Counted from the stretch's first letter, positions 10,215 through 21,928 are shown. The stretch is 64,000 nt of DNA from Avena insularis (GCA_023614405.1 JAJUPC010000037.1:1356072-1420071); one strand, 5' to 3'. Notes: generated from the letters alone by a model not told the origin. Translations and numbers: made by a program.

Positions 10215-10345
10215 AGTACTCCTATTTATCAGAGTTGGGCGAGTCGGCTTGAGGATTGATATCCTATTATTTCTGCAAGTGGGTTTAAATCCTTCGTGTG
10301 CGAGAAATGTGATTCTACCGTACATGCTATCTAGCAAGGAAGAAA
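10215..10345 (+). repeat. Possible tRNA-derived SINE head
   Basis: TGGGCGAGTCGG resembles a pol III A box and, about 60 bp later, GGTTTAAATCC resembles a B box (GGTTCRANTCC). Spacing and order fit a tRNA-derived SINE such as the Au family of grasses, or a decayed tRNA pseudogene. No cloverleaf could be closed with confidence. Confidence 0.35.
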
Positions 10346-10739
10346 TGTGGGTCCATATCCTTTCCTATAACACAGTCTACATGATGAGACGATACAATAC
10401 TAAGACAGGACATGATAGATTGGTAGTTTAGCACTCTAGCTATAGCTCCAGCAAGCGTCCTCGATCCAGTTGCGCACTGCAAAAAACTGACGAGGGAACA
10501 CGAAAAATTAACACCCCTCGTTCAAAGAGCCTCCTATCTTCCCCATCTCTGCCAATCCCTATTCGCCAACGCTGGCTAGCCACATTTTGGATCCTCTCGA
10601 GCGTGCACTTCCTAAATTTTCCTAGCCATTTCTCGCCCGATGCATCGGTTCTTGCAGGCCTCCATCACTCTCCGCCAAGAAACACTAATAATTATATTTG
10701 AATCCGCCCTCGCCCCTAGTCCATCCGACGCAATGGCGG

Positions 10740-11510
10740 ATTTGATGCACAACATTCGGTACGGTGGCTGGAGCAAGTTCAGCGACGATGCCTTCGGAGA
10801 AATCTCTATGCGTATGGACACTACTAGCACAGTCTGGCTGGCCGCATGCTCCAAGGAGTTGCGTCGCCAAGTCGCCGGCTGAAAAGGAAGCAGATGCCCC
10901 AACGACGGTTGTGACATTGGTCGCCTTCCACGACTTCCTCAATCACAAGATGGCATGCCCGCACCGCCCGTGCAACTTCACTGAACCTGGCTACGAGTTC
11001 CCCCGCCCCGCCCACAGCGCTCCTAGCTCACCTAAAAAAACCCCACTCGATGGAAGTGCAGAGTTTCCTCTACGGTGAGGAACATAGGTACATCTCTTAG
11101 CCTTTGCTAACACCTGGCTCATGGAGAGTAGAAACCATGGTATCCGGGGACGATGGTGCATTGTTTGCCGTGCGATTTGACAGGCTTGACTATGGCCTCT
11201 CCATATCCGTCTAGTACGTCAGGTCGGCGGCGCGCTTGTTTCTGCGGTATGTGGTGGAGTTAAACTTTTATAAACCTTCAATGATGGGAGAGGACCTGGA
11301 GGGGTTCGCCGAAGATAGCCTGTTTTTTGAGCCGAAGAGCAGCACGTCGCTAGCCACCGTCAGGATTACTGAAGATTTCCGGAATTTCCTGATTAAGAAA
11401 CATGATAGGTTCACACTGGATTACTCATTTTGCATCCACAATGTGGGAGGTTGCAACTATAACCATCTTGATTCTAATGATGGTATACCATTCAAGTTTG
11501 TTTAGATCAA
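10740..11510 (+). pseudogene. SINA/SIAH-like zinc-finger gene fragment, copy 1
   Basis: In mixed frames this reads CPNDGC, then FHDFLNHKMACPHRPCNF and EPGYEF, then YISQP and a beta-rich tail. This spacing resembles the SIAH-type zinc finger and C-terminal domain of plant SINA-like E3 ubiquitin ligases, where the family has EPGCxF; here the Cys is Tyr. Frame changes near 10880 and an in-frame stop near 11212 break it. No RING finger was recognised upstream. The section from the GGTACATCTC block matches copies 2 and 3 downstream. The identification is by eye and moderate; the degeneracy is clear. Confidence 0.45.
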
Positions 11511-11559
11511 ATGCTGGAGATGATCTAGCATTTCCTTTGAAACATGGCTCTATATTTTT

Positions 11560-11673
11560 TCTTAGTAGCTATTCAACATGAATCCAGATGCTCTGAACCA
11601 TTAGATCTAATAGCCCAACGGTCAGGATTGGCGCTATGGATCCAATTGAAAACTGCTCCATTAGAGTAGTAGA
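11560..11673 (-). mobile_element. Helitron H1 5' fragment
   Basis: Reverse-strand H1 sequence (ATCTACTACTCTAATGGAG onward) lies between SINA-like copies 1 and 2. Confidence 0.55.
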
Positions 11674-11675
11674 TC

Positions 11676-12290
11676 TTATGATATTTAGCATGCTGCAATT
11701 TAGTCCGCTTATTCTAACTTCCTTTAAAAATCCTAGGTACATCTCTCAGCCATTGTCGGGACCGCGCTTGTCGAGACTAGAGAACATCAGATCTAGGGAC
11801 GATGGTACGGTGTTCACTATGCTATTTGACATGCTTGAGTGGAGCGACATCATCGTATCTGTCATGTGCGTTAGGCCGGACGGGTGCTCGTCTCCGTTGT
11901 ACAATGTGAAGTTCACCGTCTATCACCCGTCAACAGAGGCTGGGTTTTGGGAGGGTGCAATGCGCAATTCCTTCACTCCTGGGAGCAGGGCGGTGCCTAG
12001 CATCATGCAGAAGGAAAAGCATTCTATGGTGGTGTACCATCAAACGTCTCAGATTACTACCCGGGGCCTGCATTACTCAAAATGCATCCATCATGACGGA
12101 GAATTCCCAATTGACCATTCTACTACCTCAAAAAAATTTATCCCACTTTCACTACATACGACGGACATACATGTATTGGAGGTTGGATTTTGGATGCAGA
12201 GTAGTAATATTAAGGTACTAGTTCTTGTACTTCGGAGTATTTTGTACTACTATATGCTAGTAGTACTTGTTTAGGTCAAGGACAGGAGAT
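11676..12290 (+). pseudogene. SINA-like gene fragment, copy 2
   Basis: An open stretch begins near the splice-acceptor-like AAATCCTAG before GTACATCTC. It encodes YISQPL, SRDDGTVF, MCVRPDG and LYNVKFTVYHP, ending after LHYSKCIHH. It matches copy 3 almost throughout and copy 1 in its first part. Only the C-terminal beta domain is present; the zinc finger is absent. The acceptor upstream suggests this was a 3' exon. If the SINA assignment is wrong, it remains an unrecognised duplicated exon. Confidence 0.45.
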
Positions 12291-12940
12291 GGTCTTGCTT
12301 TGCCCTTATATCTTGTTGTTGCTATTGCTAAAGTCTTTTGTTGAACTAATAGTGATGTACTATTGCTTAATTAGATCAATTGCAGCAGTTTGTCTTGCTT
12401 TTATTTTCAAAGTTAGCATTGTCACAATTATCTAGATGAGTCTTCTGCATTTTGGGTTCCATATGGTGGGTCACATAGGCATTGGCGTTAGGAGGAGGTA
12501 TTCACATAGAAGTAGACTTGATTGTTAGTTTTGCTTGCTCCAATGGTCGAGTCTGTTTTTTGAGCTGGAACAAGAACTGATTCTCTCTGTACTGCTATTG
12601 AATTTCAAGCAGGAAAGCTGAATCTCTCAAATATTCTATTGTTTCTATTACTAAAACATTTTGTGGAACTAATACTATTGTACTGATACTTGTTTAAATC
12701 AAGGGAAGTAGATAGTCTTGCTTTTCATTTGAAACATGGCCTTGTCGCAGTCTAGATCAGACTTGGGCATTTTGAGTTCCATATGGGGGTTACACACGCA
12801 TTGATCGTCAGTTTAGCATGCTCCAATGGTCGAGCATTTCCTTTCAAACATGTCTCTCTCTACTGGGAGCTAGCACTACTTGCTTAGATCAAGTAGTTTC
12901 TCCTTTGAAACAATGGCCTTGTAGATGTACTCCGTAGCTA
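12291..12940. repeat. Downstream part of duplicated unit, copy A
   Basis: Contains two related segments, each with GCTCCAATGGTCGAG and a block near CATTTTGGGTTCCATATG, and is repeated at 13741-14440. Probably old 3' UTR or downstream sequence copied with the exon. Confidence 0.6.
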
Positions 12941-13101
12941 CTCCCTTCATTTCAAAATATATAAAGATGTTTTAGATTTTCTGAAACGAGTGTATCTAGA
13001 CTCTTTTTAGTGTGTAGTTCGGAGTGAACCCATATACTAAAAGGGTCTAGATACACTCGTTTCACAAAAGCTAAAACATCTTATATTTTGAACGGAGGGA
13101 G
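12941..13101. mobile_element. Stowaway MITE
   Basis: A 161-bp element begins CTCCCTTCATTTCAAAATAT and ends TATTTTGAACGGAGGGAG, flanked by TA on both sides. The inner arms (GTGTATCTAGA / TCTAGATACAC) fold back. It lies in copy A of the tandem duplication only, so it inserted after the duplication. Confidence 0.92.
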
Positions 13102-13149
13102 TACTACGTATTTTTTATCATAGTTAGGTTACTCATATTTACTTTATCA

Positions 13150-13740
13150 CTTTTTTATTATAATATTTAGCATGCTGCAATTTAGTCCACTGAATCTTAC
13201 TTCCTTTAGAAACTCCAGGTACATCTCTCAGCCACTGTTGGCACTGCCCTCGTCAAGAGTAGAGAAGATCGGATCAGGGGATGATAGTATGGTGTTTGTT
13301 GTGCTATTTGACGTGTGTGAGTCTGGCGACATCAGCGGATCCGTCGTGTGTGTTAGGACGGACGCATCCTTGTCACCCTTGTACAATGTGCTGATCACTT
13401 CTTATTACCCGACAATAGAGCTGGGGTTTCGGAATGGTGCAATATGTAGTTCGTCCCTGCCTGGGAGCTGGGTGGTGCCAGGCATCATCCGGAGGAAAAA
13501 GCATTCCTTTTTGTTGTACCATGAACCATCTCATATTACCCAGGGCCTGCACTACTCAATATGCATCAATCGCGGGGGAGAATACCCAATTGACACAAAA
13601 TTTATTTAACCCGCTTAGCAATCTCCTTGTGTTGGATGGTGGATTTTGGATGCATAGTAGTACTAGTATATTACTAGTTCTTGTACTTCGGAGTATTTTG
13701 TACTATATACTGGTACTACTTGTTTAGGTCAAGGGAAGGA
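13150..13740 (+). pseudogene. SINA-like gene fragment, copy 3
   Basis: Near-duplicate of copy 2, starting from the same intron-end-like sequence (TTAGCATGCTGCAATTTAG, then CTCCAG before GTACATCTC). It reads YISQPLLALPSSR, SVVCVRTDA, LHYSICINRGG, then a stop after KFI. A shift relative to copy 2 moves the tail into another frame. No upstream zinc finger. Confidence 0.45.
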
Positions 13741-14440
13741 GATGGTCTTGCTTTGCCTTTGTTCTGTCGTTGCTATTACTAAAGTATTTTGTTGAACTAA
13801 TTGTGATGTACTATTACTTGTTTAGATCAAGTGCAGCAGATTGTCTTGCTTTTCTTTTGAAACATAGTATTTTCACAATTATCTAGATGAGTCTTGGGCA
13901 ATTTGGGTTGCATATGGGGGTAACACAGGCATTGACAAAATGATTTGGTATTCACACAGAAGCAGACTTGATTATTAGTTTTGCTTGTTCCAATGATCGA
14001 GCATGTTCGGAGAACACGACAAAACTGATCGTGCGCCAAGGTTTTTTGAGATGGAATAAGAACTTATTATCTCAGTACTACTATTGAATTTCAATTAGGA
14101 AAGCTACCGAATCTCTCAAATGTTCTGTCGTTGCTATTGCTAAAGCATTTTGTGGAAATACTATTGTACTGGTAATTGTTTAAATCAAGGGCGGTAGATA
14201 GTCTTGCTTTTCTTTTGGAACATGGCCTTGTCACAATCTAGATGAGACTTGGGCATTTTGGGTTGCATACGGGGGTCACACAGGCCTTGACATGAGAAGA
14301 AGGTACTCAAAACAGACTTGATCGTCAGTTTTGCTTGCTCCAATGGTCGAGTGTGTCTAGTGAAAAGGGTAAACTGATCGCGCGACAAGGTTTTTAGAGC
14401 TGAAACAAGTACTGATTCTCTCTATACTACTATTGTATTT
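13741..14440. repeat. Downstream part of duplicated unit, copy B
   Basis: Matches 12291-12940, including two copies of the CTCCAATG(A/G)TCGAG block. Reverse-strand frames of 70 and 67 codons here arise from the internal repeat (both read CNPKxPKxHLD-like) and are not genes. Confidence 0.6.
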
Positions 14441-14689
14441 CAGTGTCTGTATTGCTGAATTGGTCACTTTTGAAATACTGCTGAATTTGTCAAGTGCGGC
14501 TAAATATGAATTTAGAATCTGTTGATAATTTTTCTATCTTATTCTGTACTGCTAAATTTTTACATGAATATCTGCCAAAAAGAATTATCGCTTTCCCTCC
14601 CTCTCTGAGGTCTTTGTTTCGAATCGGGCCGAGCACATCACAATGCAATTTTTATTAACGAGGAGAAGAAATCTAGTAGCTCATTCGGC

Positions 14690-14890
14690 CCCTCTTTAGC
14701 CCAGAACATTTTAATTCCGTATTTTCGGGGTCAGGGGACTGTTGACCACATCTCTGTAAAATTTGAGAAAGGAGCACATGGAGTATAGCCGAGAACATAT
14801 TAATTCGGCCTTTTAGGGGTCAGGGGACTGCTGAGCACATCCTAGTGAAATTTGAGAAAGAAGCCCATGGAGCATAGCCTATGGAGAATA
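14690..14890. repeat. Pair of about 100 bp direct repeats
   Basis: Two adjacent units share GGGGTCAGGGGACTG, GAGCACAT/GACCACAT and AAATTTGAGAAAG. The rest of 14441-15080 shows no gene. Confidence 0.6.
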
Positions 14891-15079
14891 ACCCACGTAG
14901 AGCAGCCTATGTAGAATAGCCAAAGACTTTAATTCGGCCTATGATATTTTTCTATATCTTTGTTGTAGTGGCAATACACTCAGTTTACGTTTATTTGATT
15001 TGAAGGTCTTTTGTTCAAATCACATGTGTGTGTGTCTTGGGTTTACATTTTTTTTCTTCTAGCAATATCGCATTACAAA

Positions 15080-16633
15080 GAGGCTGATATCACGGACCCA
15101 CCAGCCTGCATCGCCCCTCGAGTTTATTTTTGAGGGTGGGTTTGAAAAAAAGTTTAAATACTTGTGCATAGAGGCTGGCATCGGGGACCCACCAGACAGA
15201 ACATGCCAAAGAGTCTAACATAACGGCCCTAGCAGTAAGACCATACACTACTACTATGGTGAAAATGGTGGACACAGCCGGAAAAAAGTCCATCATACAC
15301 ACGTTGCACTTACAGAGAAGCTGACATGTCGGACCCAGCAGGACCAAGCATAGCCCATGAAATTAGCGTATCAACCCTAAGCATAACCCAAATCCTTATA
15401 TTTCGGCATTTTCATGGTCTTGTGGCCACCGACCATAGCCCATTCAATTTAGGAGTGAGCCCATAGAATATAAGCCATGACGAATAGGGCATCCGCCCCG
15501 AGTTAGCCCAGAATCCTTTTAATTTCGCCTTTATGAGCATTTTTTGTACTCTAAGGCTGACATCTGGGATCCGAAAAAATAGTCCAACATACACACGTTT
15601 CTTTCAAATAGAGGTTGTCATCTGGGACCCAACATAGACACGTTTTCTGCATAGAGGAGGTTGACATCTAGGACCCAGCAAGTTACCAAGGTCAAAACAG
15701 TGGACACGGCCAAAATAAGTCCAACATACGCACGTTTCATTCATAGAGAGGTTGATATGTGGGACCTAAAGCGACCTTATCTGAGATCTTTGCATCGAGT
15801 AACATTGCCAGTTCGAAAAAGGGAGGCGCGAGCGAGAAAAAAGATCAGCATACACACATTTGTTGTAATGAGAGTCTGAAATGAGGGACCAAGAGCATGA
15901 GCAAATGACAGATTCGTCTAGCAACACTATCTAGTTCGGAATAGGGTAGCGCTAGAGAAGAAAAAAATTCTATCATACCCACGATTCTTCTAATATGAGG
16001 CTGACATAGGGGACCCACCAGCCTAAATAAACAGCTGATGCAGCGAGCAACGCTATCAAGTTCGGAACACGAAGGCGTGGCTGAGGGGAAAAAATCCATC
16101 ATACACATGCTTCTTCTAATGAGTGGATGACATGTGGGCCCCAGGAGGTTGATTAAATGGTAGATGCATTGAGCAGCGCTATAGACTTCGAAATAGGGTA
16201 GCACGAGCGAAGGAAAAAATTCCATCATACACACGTTTCTTCTAATGAGAGGATGCCATGTGGGTCCCAGCAGCCTGATTAAATGGTAGATGCACCAAGT
16301 AACGCTATCAACTTCATAAAAGGGTAAGCCTTGACGAAGAAAAAATTCCATCATACATGATTCTTCTAATAAGAGGTGACATGTGGGACCAAGCAGCTGA
16401 CTAAGCAGCGGAACACCTCAAACAGCGTTATCGAGTTCAAATCTGGGAGGCGAGCAAAAGTATGGTCTGCTAGAATCTTGACATCTGGGACCCTGCATTA
16501 TCAAAAGAGTTGGCGAGTCAACATCAGCGAGGAAAGCGAAATCTTATACGCCGCGTACCCGGCCGAGCTTCTTCCATGTTTTTAGCGGTTCCGTCATAGT
16601 AGAGGGCCGCGAAACCGGAAAAAAAAATTCCAT
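15080..16633. repeat. Tandem array of about 126 bp units
   Basis: The marker TCCATCATACACACG or close variants recurs near 15290, 15577, 15718, 15845, 15970, 16086, 16227 and 16347. Each is followed by a TTCTTCTAATGAG-like stretch and GACATGTGGGACCCAGCAG. On the reverse strand the best units read as four 42-codon repeats (MMEFF... LIRR), a by-product of a period divisible by three. The last partial unit (AAAAATTCCATC) abuts the gypsy fragment at about 16633. Confidence 0.85.
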
Positions 16634-17031
16634 CTGATGAGGACATCCATACTACTCCACTATCTCCTACTCCGTTTGACAATGAAGTTGTTGCTGCAAA
16701 GAACAAGTCCAATGAAATCAGGATTGGACCCATTACAAGAGCTTGTGCAAAGCTACTTAAGCAACAGGTGAATTCACTCTTAATTGAACCTGATGTTTTA
16801 CTTAATGAGAAATTTATACTACCTAAGTCTATGCATCTTTGTATGGTATCGTTTATTGATAACACAAGCGTTGCACGAGGAGGAGAAGAGTTACAGCAAG
16901 AAGGACAAGCGCTGATTTCCGATATCAACAAGTGCGCGAGGGAGGAGCGGGAGGCAGATGCACTAGGAGGCAATGAGGAAATCACGTATGAGAAAGAGAG
17001 AGATATGGCGCACCAAGAATTACACGTTTGA
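16634..17031 (+). pseudogene. C-terminal end of a Ty3/gypsy polyprotein
   Basis: The forward frame contains GPITRACAKLLKQQV and ILPKSMHLCM, sequence characteristic of the extreme C-terminus of grass chromovirus-like gypsy polyproteins, after integrase. All upstream domains are missing: the fragment starts abruptly at the edge of the 126-bp array. It ends just before an LTR that precedes gag of the same kind of element, so the order is pol end, LTR, gag. Confidence 0.7.
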
Positions 17032-17582
17032 GGTGTTCCACGACATTTGGACTGCGTGCCAATTAAGCCGAACCCATATATGAGTCGGTATGTATCAGTT
17101 TGTCGAACCGGGTCAGTTTGGGCTAGTTATGGCTGTTTTTAGGCCTGTTTAGAGGGGAGGACGCCCCAGCCCTCATATATACTCCAGCAGCTGTCACAAT
17201 TAGGTTAGACCATGTTAAAATAAACTCTAGTTCCAGTTATATCTGCTACAAGCGATCCTCTAAATTATTCAGCACTAATTCGTATCGGTCTGGTGTGTTG
17301 CTATAATAATCTGAGTGTGATTAGTTATTCCATTGGGAATTAGTCAATTTCAAGTTTGAGTGTGATTTATTGTTCCACTGAGAATTAGTAGATTGTAATA
17401 TCGTTTCCTGGTCAGCGGCTACGTATGCAAGTGTGTGAAGTTGCGAATATCTAAAGGGTTGAGATCTTTTGCATCTGGCAGCAGGGATTAGCCGGAGAGT
17501 TCTCAGATTCATACAAGTTATCTTCATCATCTACATTGCCATCTACCTCAGCTCACTGAGAAGATCAGGCCACCCCATATCA
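17032..17582 (+). mobile_element. LTR of gypsy A (borders approximate)
   Basis: It lies between the polyprotein end and a tRNA-primer-like site. It contains a TATA box (CATATATACTCC near 17170) and ends CCCCATATCA. The 5' border could not be fixed because no second copy lies in the window. Confidence 0.5.
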
Positions 17583-17584
17583 TG

Positions 17585-17597
17585 TTGATATCAGATT
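17585..17597 (+). promoter_or_regulatory. Primer-binding site (tRNA-Met type), degenerate
   Basis: TTGATATCAGATT directly after the LTR resembles the usual TGGTATCAGAGC site with a few changes. Position just after a CA-ending LTR and before a gag leader supports the call. Confidence 0.5.
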
Positions 17598-18779
17598 TCA
17601 ACGTTTACTCGGTGAGCATCCACAAATCCCTCCGTTGATTAGTTCTTGTTTTAGTCCTATGTAGAAAAAGCCACACAAAAATATTAGGATTCATAGTCCT
17701 TTGCCATAGCCTAGATAATACTGTTCATGAGTTCTAGTTGCTGGTCGTAGTCTTTTTGTGTAGCCTTTCTTTTAAATTTGAGTCGTAGTTTTTTGCTTGT
17801 TTCGTCTGTTTTTGTTGCGTCGTCGCATTTTCTAGACTGTTTCTAGACTGGTTATTGTGTTCTTGAAAGTGTTCGTCGTGTTCTTGATTTTTAGATCTAT
17901 TAGATATATTTTCTAGTTGTTTTTCGGAGTTGTAGATCCGAGAGGAAAAACCAAAGCAAACAACTCCTCGTGCGTGCAAGGAACAAAAAAAAAAGAGAGA
18001 GTTCAAGTCCCGATCGGACTTGCTAGTAGCTTTCCGTACGTGAGGTTCCTGGCGTTTAAAAAAAAGCCACAACCGATCGCTAGCTACCTCACGTGAAAGA
18101 AAGAAGAAAAAAGTACCGCGATCGCTCGTTGCTCGCCTGAACCGCAGACTCTTTTGCCGTCATACTCGAAGCCCTCAGCGCTCAGCACAAAAAAAAAGTT
18201 TAGATATGTGCTTGTATCGTGAGTAAACTTACGTTTTAAAATATATTTTTTTACCGAGTCCACATAGCGTATCTATCCTCGTGAATTTTAGTAAGCCTTT
18301 CTTGGTATCTAAAACTATCCTACGAGACTATCATGCTTAGTGCTCTGTGGGCTGCTCAGTTTAGCAATCTTGTGCCTATTTCATTGAGACATTGCTCTCG
18401 TCTCTCCTTGTACATTGCAACGCGAGCATTCCTTCGACATACCTCAATTCTCGTGCTCTTTTTTATAGTTGTAATTGTCTCATTTATCTTTACCGTGTGT
18501 GTGTTTCCGTGGGTCTGTTTGTCATACGATCAGCACATGGATTTTTAAATTGGTGTTGTTAGGTATCCCAACCAAGCTCCACCATATATCTGATTTGTCG
18601 TGTGATAGTTTCTTGTACCCTCGGTATTCGCTTCATCACATCCGTGCACATAGTTGTTCATCCAAGTTGGCAAGCTTCTCTAATTTACTCTGGAACAGTA
18701 AGATTCCTATTTCTTCCAGTTGAGTGAGTTGCGAGAGTTTTCACCACCAGATTTTATTTTGTGCACTAACTTACTAATC
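17598..18779 (+). other. Gypsy A untranslated leader
   Basis: About 1.2 kb between primer site and gag start with no supported ORF. The frames at 17734-18072 and 18333-18723 lack domains. Confidence 0.5.
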
Positions 18780-20150
18780 ATGTCTTCTAGTTCTTCTATT
18801 GATGTGCATCAGAAAAAGGCAGGAGATACTGTGGTTACTTGAGGCCCTTCGCGATCATTTACAGCTGGTGTTCACTAACACCACAGATGGCATTGACAAG
18901 GAAGTTCAGGGTGTACAATTGAAGCTGGATCAGAATAAAGTTGTTGTCACCGCCATTCAAACACAAGTAACGGGGATTCAAACAAGCATCCAAGCGTTGA
19001 CACAGTCCGTGAATGATTTGAGGCTGCTTGTGGAGCAACAACAACAACACCAGTCGACTATTAAGGATGATAATGCAAGCATCAATGATGGACATGAGGC
19101 TACTGCCCTTGCGTTTGGCAACGGTCATGCTGATGACCATGGAGGACGTGGTGGTGCTCATGTAGGCCGTGGGCGTGGATTTGCCCACTTAGGTGCCTAG
19201 CGTGTTCCTATGCATGTACACCGCATAAGATGATGGCTTGGGTAAGTCCAAATTCTCTATACCCAGATTTGAGGGAGGCCTTGATGTTGAAGAGTACCTC
19301 GCCTGGGAGCTGAAGATAGAGAAGTTATGGCGCTTACATGACCATACTGAAGATAGAAAAATCAAGTTTGCTAGTTCAGAGTTTGATGGTTATGCATTAC
19401 GATGGTGGGATGGCACTGTTCGTGCACTACAAGAAGATGGTGAGCTGCCCATTATTACTTGGCGCACCATGAAGGAGGTGATGCAAGCTCGCTTTGTTCC
19501 TACCAATTACTTGCGTTCTATATTTGACAAGTTGCAGCAATTGAGACAAGGCACTATGATTGTTGATGCCTATTACATGGAGATGGAGATACTTCTACAA
19601 CGATCTCGGGTGCGTGAGCCTATTGAGATGATCATGCATCGTTTTGTCCATGGACTAAAGTATAACATCAAAAGCATTATTCGGCACCATCAATATAATG
19701 ATATGAATGAGCTGTTACATCATGCACATGAGGCTGAAGCACAGTTTGCCAAAGAAGCTCAATTCAAGGCTCGTTCTACTAGTGGTAGACGTTTTCCATC
19801 CAGATCTGTTGCAACTGCTCCTGCACCAAGTTCTCGTTCAGATGTACGTGCTACTACTTCGGCACGACCTGATTCTTCTGTTCCCCATGCAAATAAATAT
19901 GCACCCGCTGCTAGTGGTACAGGTTTAAATATGTCTACTCCACGTAATAGGGACATAGAGTGCCATACATGTGGCGGCAAGGGTCACTTCAAAAGGGAGT
20001 GTCCAAATAGAAAGGTGATGTTTGTTAATGAACACGACGAGTATGAGACAGGAGATGATGTTGATCCATCCACCGCCACCACTATTGTCTGTACTCCCCA
20101 TGTTCTTAATGTGTCTTCTAGTTCTGAAAGTCAGCGATGCAATTTGTTCC
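18780..20150 (+). pseudogene. gag: Gypsy A Gag (capsid and zinc knuckle)
   Basis: Gag packages element RNA in cytoplasmic particles. Reading starts at ATG 18780 (MSSSSSIDVHQKK), shifts frame near 18839, runs through a glutamine-rich coiled region, shifts again near 19200-19238, and then gives a retrotransposon Gag domain (YLAWELKIEKLW, RWWDG, MKEVMQARFVP). A CCHC zinc knuckle follows (CHTCGGKGHFKREC at about 19960). The order and spacing are typical of chromovirus-like gypsy elements of grasses. At least two frameshifts make it non-functional. It continues directly into protease. Confidence 0.85.
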
Positions 20151-20592
20151 AAACGAAACAACTTGTTGGTCCAAGAAAGGCATGCAAGGTTATCATTGAT
20201 GGTGGTAGTTGTCGCAATTTGGCTAGCAAGGAGTTGTGTGCAAAGATGAAGCTGAAGTATCTACTTTTAATCCATATATTATTCAGTGGTTAAGTGGCAG
20301 TGGAGAGATGAAAGTCAGCTACATGGTGCGAGTTGATTTTGAGATTGGACCATACAAGGACTCCATTGAGTTTGATCTGGTACCCATGACGGTGTGTAAC
20401 CTATTGTTTGGTCGGCCTTGGCAGTATGATCGCCATGTGCAACACAATGGCCGAGCAAATACCTATTACTTGGAGTTCCATGGCAAGAAAATAAATTTGC
20501 AACCTATGTCACCACAGCAAATTGTAAATGAATCTCGTCAGAAAATTGAAGTGAATCTAGAACATGTAGATAGGCGATAGACTACTACTTCT
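20151..20592 (+). pseudogene. Gypsy A aspartic protease
   Basis: CKVIIDGGSCRNLAS carries the retropepsin-type active site in the DGGS form usual for this lineage, followed by VDFEIGPYKDSIEFDLVPM and LLFGRPWQYD, the second conserved loop. A frameshift near 20262 separates the two halves and a stop lies at 20578. The enzyme would cut the polyprotein in the particle. The mirrored copy is at 63581-64000, where the inverted repeat leaves the window. Confidence 0.8.
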
Positions 20593-20934
20593 GTGAGTGA
20601 GATCCACCAGCACAAATCGAGTGGTAAAAATAAGAGTGAGGGAGTGCATTCACTAGTTATATTATCCACCAAAGAATATATGAGAGAACTTGGAGAGTAT
20701 CCTATAGCCATGCCTCTTGTGCTTATGTACAAGGGTGAGGTGTTAGTTTCTAATGACATGACCCCTCTTTCTCTTGGTGTTTCTAATGTTTTGCAGGAAT
20801 TCAGTGACGTGTTTCCGGAAGAGTTACATGCTGGTTTTCCACCCATGCCTGGCATAGAGCACCAAATGGATCTGATCCTTGGCACCACGTAGCCCAACTG
20901 TGCCCCTTAAAGAACCAACCCCGAAGAAACAAAG
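20593..20934 (+). pseudogene. Gypsy A reverse-transcriptase N-terminus, interrupted
   Basis: The frame reads EFSDVFPEELHAGFPPMPG then EHQMDLILG, the conserved entry to gypsy RT, and then has stops. It is cut after RTNPEETK-type sequence at CAAAG (20930-20934), where the Tat LTR begins. The continuation of RT is not found on this side; the matching continuation lies at 44812 in the spacer. Confidence 0.85.
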
Positions 20935-21493
20935 TGTCGTGGTATTGCCGACGAGTACGCCATGGAAGGGTCCTCATAGTGCTTGTTTAGAGATGTGGGG
21001 TAAAGCGGAGAGTTGGCAGGTACGAGGTAACACAGCTTACCTAGGTTCAAGTCCCACAACGGTGGCGAAACTCTACTCCTACTATAAATCACTATAATGG
21101 CAATACGCCGAGTTACAGAGATAGGTTCGATGTGCGAGGTATTGCGCGTTCTACGTAGCAATCTGAGAGGTTGTCTATTGTTGTTGCCCTAAAGGCTCCC
21201 ATAGGTCGGCTTATAAAGGCGCCCAGACCTAGGGTTTATAGGGAAAGGTCCTTGCCGGACAAGGTAAAGAGTCCTACCCTAATACGAACTAGTCTTCCAT
21301 GTCTTATACTCAAAGGCTCCGCATATATCGGTGACTCCTGCGTAGCCTTCCTTAATCCGGCATGGGCCTTCCTTCAGGATCCGTCTAACTGGGCCGCCTA
21401 GCAGGCCATAGGCCTTACTACCAACTATGGGCTACCCGGGTTAAGCGGATTTGTGACATGCTATGAGGATACCCATATAGCATATCCCCAATA
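20935..21493 (-). mobile_element. Tat element 3' LTR, left copy
   Basis: 559 bp, reverse orientation. It ends ACGACA (here TGTCGT at 20935), next to CAAAG. The outer start is TATTGGGGATATGC instead of the TGTTGGGGATATGC seen in the 5' LTR, a change shared with the right copy. Confidence 0.88.
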
Positions 21494-21928
21494 GTATCCC
21501 CCGGAGGACATTGAAATCTTGTGCCATTTTGCTCGTTGATATCTGAATATCCTGTCTAAGTGATGCCTGCAATCCATCAAGCAATATCTCAAAGGTCTCC
21601 CAAAGAACCCTGCAATCCTCTCTGGCTTCGCAATATAGTCGGAGATTCCTTGAGTCTTCATTTCCAGAGTCGGACAGTCTCCATCTTTGATGGAATCTTT
21701 AGACATGACCCTTCACTGCAACTGTCACGAGGATGACGTAGGGTATAGCCTACGCTACCTCGAAACTCACAGAAACAGAGAATTAATCATCAGTGATTTT
21801 CCCGCGCGCGAAATCCAAAACGGCGGAGAAGCAAAAGACAGAGGACGTGGCGAAATTACCACGCACGTTCACTTCCACGTCGGCAACATTCCTTCCGTCA
21901 GATCTTTTTGCATGAATCTTGACGCGAG

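Noticed and set aside
10215..10345. Functional tRNA gene
   Set aside because: A- and B-box-like words are present, but the acceptor and anticodon stems do not pair convincingly; only a SINE or pseudogene is plausible.
15845..16354. 169-codon reverse-strand frame with repeated MMEFF/LIRR segments
   Set aside because: It is the translation of the 126-bp tandem array; the period divisible by three keeps it open. No start context or domain.
15080..16633. CRISPR-like array
   Set aside because: Units are long, diverged and contiguous, without constant-length unique spacers, and the surroundings are plant transposons.
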